Source: Tubiluchus corallicola (lineage: Eukaryota; Priapulida; Priapulimorpha; Priapulimorphida; Tubiluchidae). From it: a DNA stretch of 64,000 nucleotides. The stretch's first letter is position 1. Each line of letters opens with the position of its first letter. Positions 50,201 to 62,200 of the stretch are shown here, one piece after another. The notes beneath the pieces were generated by a model, which was not told the origin of the DNA, ran no database searches, and was given only the letters and a program-made list of their open reading frames with translations. The position numbers were made by a program, and so were the translations under genes. The stretch spans positions 434,001 to 498,000 of the forward strand of contig JAQGDQ010000046.1 in assembly GCA_030141605.1 (NCBI GenBank). Direction: 5' to 3'.

Positions 50201-53200
50201 GTAAGTGCTTACTTAATAATGCCAAAGTAATGCAGCAAAAGGTGTCGTTAAGCGAAACGTTGCTAAACGAAACAATGCTTTCCATAAGAAATAACGTAAA
50301 AGCAATCAGTTGCATTCCAGCAGCAAAAATCAATAGTACTTGGTAAAATGTAAAAGCATTCAATTATGTTGCAAGAGAAAAATCAGTAATGTTTGACTCA
50401 TAAATTGAACACTTTTTAGGGTATTATGCTTGCAGTTTTTCATTACCTTTTCGTTTAATTAAAAAGTTAATGAGTAACTAAAGTATGAAAACTAAAATCT
50501 AAACTTGAAAATTTAGTCTTTCCGTCTCTGGTTGCTCTCATTCAGCCATTTCTCCCCCCCTTTTGTTTTCTCATGAAAAATCTGTGGCCGGTTTCGTAGA
50601 TTATAACCATGTTTGCTACATCTCATCTTACTTCTTCCCTACCATGGTCATTATCAGTGTTGTCCTTATGATAGCTAAATTGCAAATGAGACGAACCCCC
50701 GCAAATTAACACCTGGTTGAGAGAATTAATTGTGTAAAATGAGAGTTTTATCAACCAGAGGAATTTTATCTAAATGCGGGAAAGCAATAAATCTGCCTAG
50801 CTGTGTGTGACTGCCTGCTATCAGCTAAATTGGGCAAATTATTACAAGTATGATAACCAGCTGTTCTAGGTTAAGTAGCTAGTGAGCTTCATTTATATGG
50901 TACGACAGGTGCAAACAAGATTTAATGCCTAAGCCTAAAAAAAAGTGGTTAAAATGAAACTAGTGACGTTAAGTGAAAAAAGGTGTCAAAAGATTAACTA
51001 AACTGAAGATTAGCATCATTAATGAAACTTCACTTTGCGTGTTTAGCAATATATAAGATAACATTGAAAAATAGGTAACATATAAAAATAAAATCTAAAC
51101 CATTTCATTACTACCCACCTGCTGCCTCAGATGTAGCACGAGTGGATGTTTGTTGCTCTTCAGTTGGGTTTCTTGTAGGTAAATCTAGCCAAAAGATTTC
51201 AGTGCAACGGTAATTGTTCTTAATAGTAAATTGCTTGCACACCTCACTAGACACGGAATAGCAAGTGGTAAAGTGATTTTTGCAGGTTAAGGTACAGTCC
51301 AGTGTAATTGCTGCATCACACTGAGGGGAACATTGATGGCACGTTTCATTGCAAGAAAAGAAAATCCTGTCACACTCCTGAGTTGACCTTATTTCGCATT
51401 TATACATGATACCTCTACAAAATTCTCTCTCAGTTTCAACCAGTAGAGTGCCTTCACAAGCAAAGTCAGCATTTCTAATGCATGTGTCTATATTCTCGCA
51501 ATGATAATTAAAACTTTCAAGACAGTGTGTATATTTTAGTGTACAAGTTTCATGGCAATCATCATTCGTTACATTGCACTCAGATTGGCATTTTTTAAAG
51601 AGTGCTGTACATGTGCTTTCTAAAACGGATTGGCATTGTTGATACTGTGTACTACAGTACACAGATATGTTCTCACAGTTCTTCACCCAATCATCATAGC
51701 ATGCATATTTTTGCATGCAGTTGTCTATACTGCATAATTTATTTGCCTTTGTCTTGCATAGAGCTGCATCTGTATGATCACCACAATTCTTGAAAACAGT
51801 TTCTGTACATTCAGCACTTCTTGTCTTACAGTCAAGAGATGGTTTGTAACATGTAGGTTTGAAGTAAGAATCAAACATGATGCCGATGAAAAACTTAACA
51901 GACGTGTTTTGATCATTATAAAAATTCACAATATTATCTACAACCTTTTTACTGTATGGTCCACTAGTCGTAGCAGGAATGCGATAAACAGCTGAACTGT
52001 CACCAAAACTTTCAAATATAGGCCTTTTGCCTTTTTTGATAACAACCTAAATAGAATAGTTTACATATAAGCAAACAAAGTTGCAAAATGCAATCCATAG
52101 ATGCAAAAATTCTAAACAAGAGCTTACACAATTACTAGCTATTCACTTGGTTTTTATGCAATTATATAAAAATAAATGTGCCCGAAAGAATACAAGGAGC
52201 AAAAACACAATTTTTCTGCAATGAAAGTTGAAACTGTAAGTACACTGCTTTACTATGTAGTATCAACACACCAGCTTCTCTCCTACATCAGTTTGATAAA
52301 TTAGACAAAGTTACCTTTAATGCTATACCAGGAGGAACATCTTGAAACGATATTATACAGTGACTGTATGCATCGACAACAAGCGAGTGGACAGTGATAT
52401 GCTTGCTGGAGAAATTCGTTGCATGTTCCATAAAATATGAAGGTATCAATATGGTGTCATCTGTGAAACAATTATAATCTTATTAATGTTGAAATGCAAG
52501 CCACCCCTTGAACTTTAATAATGTTAAGAAAATAAGTGGAAATAAGTGATGGATGGTTAAAAGCCTTTGGTATATAATGTGATTGACTGAAATTGCCCCA
52601 TTCAAGTTACTGACTTCAACAATACAACATAATGATCTCAATTTAACCCCAGAAATACAAGCTGTAACAGTGATCCCTTTTTACCACTAAACATACTCAA
52701 AACAAACATTAATAAGCAGATCATTTAAATAAAGAACAATGACAAATTTGTTTTACCCTTAACATCCATAAAAAACTCTAGAGGCTCTGCAATCTCATAA
52801 AATTCAAGCCCAAGCAGACTTGGACCTTTGCCGAAAGATACACTTGTTATAGGAGTGCTGATAGGAAGTGCAGACTCAAAAGCTTTGAATATATTTTCTT
52901 TTATGCCAATTATCTAAAATTAATACACATTCACAAAATCTTTATTAGACATAAGACATTTTAAATAACTAAACATAACCAATCTGACAGACAGAAATTG
53001 TGACAAGCTATGCTAGCATCTTCAAGTATTCTGCTTTTCACAAGTTTGTCTGGCATTTTCTACAGTTTGTTTCACAGAGACTGACAATGAGGACATACAA
53101 TGCCATCATAAATAAGCTAACGGAAATTTCACGTAATTGTGATTTGTTCTTGCGCAGAAAATCACAGAAGATGGAAATAAAGAAGAATTGCAAGATAAAT

Positions 53201-56200
53201 ACAATGTTTAATCGCAAGATAAATACAATTGCAAGAAAAAAACAGCGAATTTTTGTTTGTGCCTTATAAAAAAGCCCATGTTCAATCATTTGTTGAAAAA
53301 TATCTTTTCAGTCACAGCTAGAATTCAGCCAGATAAAATGGAAAAAAATTGAAAAATCACAAAAATCATTAGAAATTATGTAATAAAATTTTAAGCTTTT
53401 GCAGTAAATACTAAAGGACAATATTAACAACGTCTTGAAAATAAAATTTCTAAATTTTAGCTGATGTAATCTCAAGACGTTGAATGCCACGTCGTGTTTT
53501 GCAATTCCAACTTTTTCGCATTCAGCTGTACACACTCCAAGATGAGTAGAGAGTTGGGACAAAAACACTGAATGGCAAATGTGCTAGACAAAAATTGTAA
53601 GCCATATACATAAAATAGGCAATACACCTCATCTTGTAGAAATTGCATCATATAAAGCTTGAAATCATTACAGTTCTTAGATCTGCTTCAATATAGAAAT
53701 GTAATAAAGTGTCCATTGAGGTGTACTCAAAATTAATATGCAAATTTACAATATTTTTACAATAAAGTTTGCGCTATTAATACTTTCTAGTGCCATAATT
53801 CAGTAAATGCAAAAACTAAGATAGGAGACAAAAATGTTATCAAAACAGCACAATTCTAAAAACAAGGCACACAACACAACTTTAATTAGTGCTTACTAAA
53901 CTTATTTGTTGAATAAAAACAATCTTTGCCATTTTTAATGGATTAAAAAACCTATGACTCACTTTTAAGTCTATTTCATTTTCGTGCGGTTGCCCTTGTG
54001 ATAGAACATCCGATGAAGGAAATTTAAAACGACTTCCACTATTTATTACCAATTCTGAACCTGTGAAAATCACAAAAATTAATTAAGATTTTGCCATAGC
54101 AAAATATGGCAAAATCCTTAAACTTCATTCTTAAAGTTTTGCTATACATGCAAATCTTCTTATTTACAAATGATTTATTATTGCTATTGTTATTATTAAG
54201 ACTCTGCAGTACATGCAGAAAATTACTTACTAACAAGAACAGACTACACATAAACTTATGCCTTAAAGTCTGCATAATTAACAGGTTAATAGCAAAACTC
54301 AGCAAAAAATGCTGTCATGTACCACAATGAATGACCACATATACAGTGGCAACTATTCAGCCTCTCTATTTTGAAGAGCAGGCTTACAAACCTCCTAAGC
54401 GGCTAGTTCTTTCTCGTCTTAGATAAAGTGACAACGTATCAGTGGTAAATATAGTTGGTTCCTCGCATATCACTTTGTGAGGTAGAACTGCAGCTGACAC
54501 ATTCTCAATTATTTCAATTGACCTGAGAGTGATCTCTTCAGCCTGTGAAATTAAAAACGTGTTAAAGGGACAATTTAAGCATGACCTCTAAGAGCACATG
54601 TATTACAAAAATATAATTTAATTATAAATTTGGTTGAAAATTAATTTAGCAGTGTGAGCAAACTATCAATTTAAACAATTTGATTTACTTTCAGTAGTAC
54701 CTGCGAGAATTTTTCATGTTTTTCTGCATCAGAGTCACTTAATGGATACAAAGTTTCTTTTCTTTCACGTATTTCATAATTTGTTTCTTTGCCTTTGTCG
54801 GTCTGTCTGGTCGTGTCACTAAGAATATTAGATACTCCAAGCAAAATAGACCTGAATAAATGAATTTAAACAAGTATTTGTAATGTTCCCAAAACCTTTT
54901 TTGTCAAGCCAATTGCATGAAGAGAAAATTACAATGTAGCTTTCACGTCACTTTTAATAAAACAAAGTTAATTATAATAAAAGTGAAAAGGCACTAACCT
55001 TGCTGTATCTTCTAAATCACCAGCATGCATAAGTTTTGTATTCATCTTCATAAATGATGAAATTTCCCCAAACTTTTTGGTGACAGCTGCCTATAATAAT
55101 TTTATATGACATTAGAATAACATATGTACATAGCAATTTAGGAGTGTAGAGAAGTTTAAAAATTAAACGAGTTTTTCGACAATCTTTTTGCCTTGCATTT
55201 TTCGTTAATCTTCGTTAATACAAATAATAAGAATGGTCATATATGAATAACACATAAACTCAACACAATAGATAGTATTAGATAATGCTAACTTACCATT
55301 GTTGTTATCATTGAAAAATACCAAATTTGCTAAAGATAGGTTTGATTACATAATCTACAGCAACTCATTAAAATTGTGTTTACTTATAGTTACAAATCTA
55401 GGATGTGGTTAATGTTTTTGCTGCACGAAACTTTTCCGACATAGCAATTAGACCTTAAAGCATTACTCATTAGCAAAGTGTTACTAGGAAATTATAGTGT
55501 ATCATTTGTGTTTATTACTACTATTATTGCTCTGAGCACATTATTGAACAGATGATATCTATTTCTGCATTATACTAGCAATCTGGCCACAAGTGATTTT
55601 ACATCGATGGCCACATGCTTACCAGAAACAAGTGAGCAGCTGAAACTTTTGTTCTAGAGCTAGTGAAATTTTTGGTACAATGCAACAAAATCATGGTTTG
55701 GCCAAATTATCATTTATTAAAGTCGATATATCCTTTCTTTTAGGAACTAATGTGTTTACAGAAAATCTTTTGTATATTCTTATTTGATGACTTGGAAATA
55801 AAAACAAACCAAACCTTAATTTTTGATCCATGTCTTGTATCGGAACAAATGACTTGACTTATCATTGATGACAAGAATTTCATCGTTTTGTTGTCATATA
55901 TAGAGGCTTCAGTAAGTTGATTTACTAAAATTGTTAACGCCTGGAGCAAAAAATATAACTAACAACATATTTTAATACAGTAGGTGCTGCTTAATAGACT
56001 CACTTTGGGGCTGAAATGCTTTGACCCAATTAATCAACTGAATCTATTAAGCAACTGATGTAGTATTACTGGTATAGAAGTATGAATCATCAACTTAGTA
56101 TGCACTGCAAAGGTTTTTAATGAATTTTAGAAACAAAGTAATACCTAAATTACTTTATGCAGTTAATTTTTTTTTAAAAATTCAATGGCACATATATTCA

Positions 56201-59200
56201 AGGGCAAAAGAGACTTTTGTAAATATATTTTGTTGACCAATTGTCCTAAAGCTAAGCTTAATTGGCTTAGTTTCTTTATAATAACGACACGACTAGGAGC
56301 TCATGTCTATGCATTTTGTCATTCTTTGAAGCTTTGATGCTACATTCTGCTTAAATTGTGAAGATATTTTTTTATTTAAAATTTTAATTTCTCGTAAATA
56401 ACTTCTACCAAATTTTGTACACGAAAAAGCACAATTATTTTATCTCCTGATTAAACATTATAGTTGTCATGTTGTTTGCTAAAGAGTTGTTATTCAGCAG
56501 GAGCTGGTGTCCTGAATGCTGCTCAACGTGCTTACATCACAACACAGGCGGGGAGCGATAGATCAATATGCTTGACGTCAATTACTAAGATGGCTGCAGA
56601 TGTATAACTCAGGTGACAACATACCAGTGGAAAATTAAGATGGCATGAAGCAGGCCGCTTTCACAGCAAAAATTAATGAATCTGACTTGCTTCTCCAGAG
56701 CTTTAGACTCTGCTAAATGGTAACTGACTTTCTATTATGCTGCAAGAGAATTAATTTAAAATCTACTTTAGAAAGTGCTTCCTTTCCTCTTTAAGTACTG
56801 TTATGAGTTGGAATTGGTTACACAAAACATGGTGAATAAACGGAGATGCATTTGCGACATTACTCCATTTTTATTGCCAGTAAACACAAATTAACAAAAA
56901 TAAAACATCAGGGCTGTCATCCTGAGCAGCCGACATTACTTCCACTTCAATAACAACTCTAGCTAACTAGGTCAAAAGCAAGTACAGAACACAGGTGAGA
57001 AGCCAACCTGGCGCTTAAATTAAAATCGGCAGGTGGGTCATAACAGAACTATACAAAGTAGTATCACCAACATTAATGGTAGATCATAAAGTAGTATCAA
57101 CATTAACTGTACATTATAATACGGTAGATCATCAACAAACAGTAGAAACAAAGTAAGGGGTGTTACGGAAACCTTGAGCAATACCACCTTTGACTTCAAA
57201 CAGAGAGGAAGACTAATTGCAATTGTTGAGGTATGATGATACTATACTGCCACCTACACAAAACGCAAAACTTTATGCAGTAAACTCCTTGTGCCCTTAG
57301 ATAACCCGAGCTCACTTGGGCATTCTAAAGCTCTACATTTGGTGATAACAAAAGCTCATCAGGAGTAGAGCAAGAAAAGTGGATACCACCCAGCATATCC
57401 ACCCAGACTGGCAGCAAGCTAATAGGGCTATCATTCAATTCTATTGCGTCCAGACGTTTCCTTTACATGTACAGTTAAGATGATATGAGCAACTGTTTAG
57501 TATGACACAAAGATCTAAGATGTGGAAATAAGAAAGCTAGTGCCCATCGTTTTTCATGGCTAAATTCTCACCAAAACTTTGGATACGTAGTTCAGCTTTG
57601 TTAAGCACAGAAGACAAAAATTTTGTCTCCACAAACAAACAATAGATTGCACATTTACTGCAAATGAGGATTAAGAGATAAGAGGCTATACCAATAAGAG
57701 AAACAGCAGCAAAATAAGTACTCCAAGCAAACTATTGGCCTCTGGAAACTGACAACAAATGGGAGCATCTTCCACTAAAGTAGCAATAAATGATGCTTAA
57801 TTTGGCCTTCAAAGAACCATTGACTGCAGGGACAATCCCAGACGAGTCCAGAGTCATCACACTAACTATACAGTTTTGCAGTCTTTCAAATGGTTTAACG
57901 TTAAACATAGGCACCAGCCAGATTTGCTTGCAGTATACATGTCATACATATTGATTACATCAGTAAACGTATGCCGATGCATGTAGAAAGATTTTTACTT
58001 ACTGACGTGAGATATTATTAATGGTTTACTTTTCTCTCGTACATTATACACATGTATCAGCTTTAAAGCTATTTATTTATTTTTCTAACATTAAAAAAAT
58101 AAAAGGAGCTCATCAAATAAAGACAGACAAAATATTACTGAATCTAATTGTCCTTTTAGCAAAACAATACAAACCGTATCTTTCAGCTCAATAGCTTTTT
58201 GCACAAAATCTGTGTGGTTTTGCTTTATGAGTTTTTTTACTTCATTTGTTACAACCTTAAACGTCTGAACAGAATCTAAAAAGTAAACACTCAATAATTA
58301 GAAGATTATTCTCAGTCTGTTTTCAGCATTCAACAAAATTCCAGAAAATTTCTTTAAAAATGAAAGTAAAAATAATGTATTTTTAAAAGTGCACTAAAAC
58401 TATAACATTCCTATGCTCTTGTGTGTAATGTTTAAAAATTATACAAAATACAAAAAACGAAAACCTTGATAATACTGTTATAACAAACATTACATAAAAT
58501 AAAAAATAATTATCAAGTGTAAAAAATAATAGTATTTACATACGTAAAAATAATCAAGGTATATCGAATTCAATAAGATAAGTATAGTAAAATGATAAGT
58601 TTTCTACTTTGCTTTTTCATGTTATGTTCAAGTAACAAAATCTAAAAAAAACTGGTAGTAATAACTGGTTAATGGTAAGTTAGCTTAAAATTCTGAACAA
58701 AAGGCTAGACAAATGAACTTGCTAACCTCCTTTTGAGTTCTGTTCACGTTTTCCTTTAAAGTACGCATATATACAAGCAAATGCCTTGAAAGAGACATTT
58801 AAAATATTATTTAGGCAAGACTTTAGTACAGCCAACGAATTCCTCGGTGATGAACTAAATTAAGTTTGTAAAACAATTTCTTCACCAATTTCTTTCCGTA
58901 TCAATTGTAGCTAGCAAAAAGCCTTACCAAGAACATCTCTCTCACTGGCTATAGCTGATGAAGCTGTTAGATTTTCAAGCGTGTTTAAAATATATTTTTC
59001 ATTATATTCAAGTGGTAAAACCTACAAAAAATTGAAGATTAGCAGGAACTGCCTAACAAATAATAAATTAATTTAAAAATTTGATTAAAGAAACATTGAT
59101 AAATGAATTGAATGTTATGTAGCACCCTCCTCCCTTTAAGTTCTCTTCACATTTTCAATATAATTTAGCCCATGGTACAACATGAAAAATGACAATGTTT

Positions 59201-62200
59201 TTTGCTGTTATTCACATATTAGACTCTTGAAACATAGTGATTTTTTCTAGCTTGTGCATACCTGTAAAAGGGGACCAAATGTTTAAAATGCCAAAAGTTT
59301 TTAATTAAAAAAATAGAAACAGAAAAGCACTTTCAAGCAAAAACCATGTCAATTCGTAACTGGTAAAACATTTAGTCCTAATTACTTACGTTTTCAGATG
59401 AGATGTAATAACAAGTCAATGAACGCATTACTCACTCTAACATCAAATTCAAAGACTGAAGATGAGTCGTAAGAATCTGTTACTTGAAGTACAAATTCAC
59501 CATCTCCCTGAGGAAGAGTTATTGGTGGAAGTACGGGATCTGTGCTGCTGTATAAAAAATTACCTGAAAATAAGTGTAGCTAAGTAGAGCAAAAAGTAGG
59601 TTGTTTAGATACACATGTACATAAAGAATAATAGATTATTACCATAGGTAGGGTACCAAACTAATGCTGGCATTGTTTGATTATATTACTTGCCTTATCG
59701 ATAGTGAGGACAGACATGGACCGAAAATTTAAGGCAGGAAACACTAGATGATTACTTGTTGCATCAAGCAAGTAAATTTTTACATACAATTTAATTAAAA
59801 AACCTTTTAACATGTAAAGTTGTGATTTTTTTCAAGAGCAATGAAAGCTTTAATGAATGCTAGCTCAGAAGTTTAAGTTGACTTCCAAGGGCAATCATCA
59901 TAAAATTCATTGACGGTGATGCATTTGTTTATGAATGAAGGGCTAGTTTTGTTAAAATTAGAGCATGAGGAACAATTGAGCATTTCAAAAAATTTTAATG
60001 CAACAAATAGTTTTTCATTTAAGTTATCCTTCTCAGTAATGTTACAATTATGGTGATAGAGCTGCCACTTTAAGGGATGACATTCCAGCTTTATAAAAGT
60101 GGAAATGTGAATTTAACTGGAAACACTGAAAAACATGCTACCACCATTGAAAGAAAACTGTTCTCTAAAAATCATAATGCATTTAGTTATTAAAACTTGA
60201 AATATATGCACCCTAAGTTTCACTTGTAAGAGTTTTTTAAATGGTTAACCCACAAATTAACTAATTAATAACCTCAAAACTTGAAAATATTATACTTAAA
60301 ATACATTCACAGTAATGCAATTGCAGTGCCATTTGAAAAAAATACAATGTTAGCTGTGCACAAGTGGAAAATTACCAAACAGTTTAAAATGTACAAAATT
60401 TCAAAATCATACTCTATACAGCATCAATTACATGACTAAGTTTGGTGGCTAATAACATAAGCCTTTAGTCTGAAAGACATTTGCACTTTCACACATAAGC
60501 CTTTAGTCTGATGAATATTTGCACTTTCATACCTTTAAACTCTTTTGAAGTGCTCCTCTCTCTGTTAGTTCTATAGTAAAATTCATAGATAACTGATTCA
60601 TTAGTAGAATGCTTGCCACATTTTAAAGAAAATTTTGTCATCAGGGCCATTCCTAAAAATACACAACATTACTTATGAAAGACATGCATCGTACAGTAGG
60701 TTGAGGTTTGAGGTTTTTCCTGGCAATTAAAGTATATTCCATTATTAAGGCTTCGAAGCTTCCCGTCTTTCATTATGTTTCAGTACTACTATCTTCTCAG
60801 CACCATAAGCAGCAAACGTCAAAGCCTAATGGCCAGGCCAGAAAGAATTTTGCAGGCTTATGTACAGCTTCTATACAGCTGTAATTGGTGATATATGTGA
60901 TATTCTAAAGATATTCAGAGACGTCTCATTTACATGCAAATTTCCTTCTTAATGCGCATTTTTGCCATTAACAAAATAACAGTTTCTTAATTACAGGTAT
61001 GCTGCCTACTGATTCTGAGACAATTTCCAGATGTGATAGTTAAACGATGTCTTCAAAGAAGTTCTGTAAATCGATTGTTTGGATAGTACCCCCTTTGAAA
61101 TTCTGCATGCTATGTTATGCTAAATAAGTTTATTAAAATCAAACACAATACAGATAAAAATATGTTTACACAAATAATAAAAAATACTTGAAATTAAAAG
61201 GCCACAATAATTTGCTAATCAATTTTAATTTTCCACGCATCTTATATAAAAATGCATCTTTAAAATAAACGCTCACATACCAAGAGCAAAACACGAGTTA
61301 TGCACGCCAAAAATTAAAAATCTAACTAAATCTTCTAAAACATTTCATTTGATTTTCCGTCATCTTTGCCATTCAATAATTTAATTAAATTTGTAAAGAC
61401 GACATACAACATTTATCATACATTTTCTTAAAAATATATTTTTCTTTATTTCTAGTCGAAGCTTTGGAAATCTATGGTAATGTTGAAAAATTGGAGTGCT
61501 ACTACTACTACTTGGCAGCACCTGGCTTCTTACTCAGATGTGAAACCCGTTTTTGGAGATTGGCTTACGTGACGTGCAGAAGTAAGATGCGGCCAGTTGT
61601 GTTCTTTTTAGACTCAGTTCCAGTTTAAACTTATTATGCTGTCTGATGGCAAATAATGACGATGTCCAGTTGCGAAGATGCCTACATCAGTTTACCTACA
61701 CACCTGAGCACAGGTACTTCAAACTTAATTTCCTCATTAAAAGGCTATTGACTATCTCTTAAATGCTGCCGTAATGCAAATAGTAGCCGTCACTAGTATA
61801 TCTTCTATTTGCAGATAGAGTCTATTACTGAAAGTTTATTCTAATAATGGCCATAACTCTGAACTTGTTAGAAGGACCCATGATGAGGTTTATAGTGGCT
61901 AGAATCATTACTGCGTTATCTGTTTATCTCTAAGCTGTGCTGAACTAGGCTATGCTCACATTGAGAGACTTGACTTATGAACTCTTTAATAGGCAGGATT
62001 GCCATGCCATTGTTTTCAAAAGAGTGATTGCCAACACTATCTACACTGAAAATTCCTTCATTTTTAGTGTTATTGTTCAATGTAACTCCTATTGTTCTTT
62101 TTTTTACAAAATGCATATATCAAAATTTCAATTATTGTATTCACTTTTGATCAATTCGTAGCATAATTGTTACCTGCCACAAATTCACAGATGAAAAACC

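Noticed and set aside
51602-51995. Plus-strand ORFs across the Cys-rich exon
   Set aside because: They are antisense shadows of the well-supported minus-strand exon.
53000-53289. Overlapping ORFs on both strands rich in Lys/Arg or Phe
   Set aside because: They sit in the intron between exons 52913-52757 and 54060-53963 and come from AAGATAAATACAAT-type low-complexity repeats.
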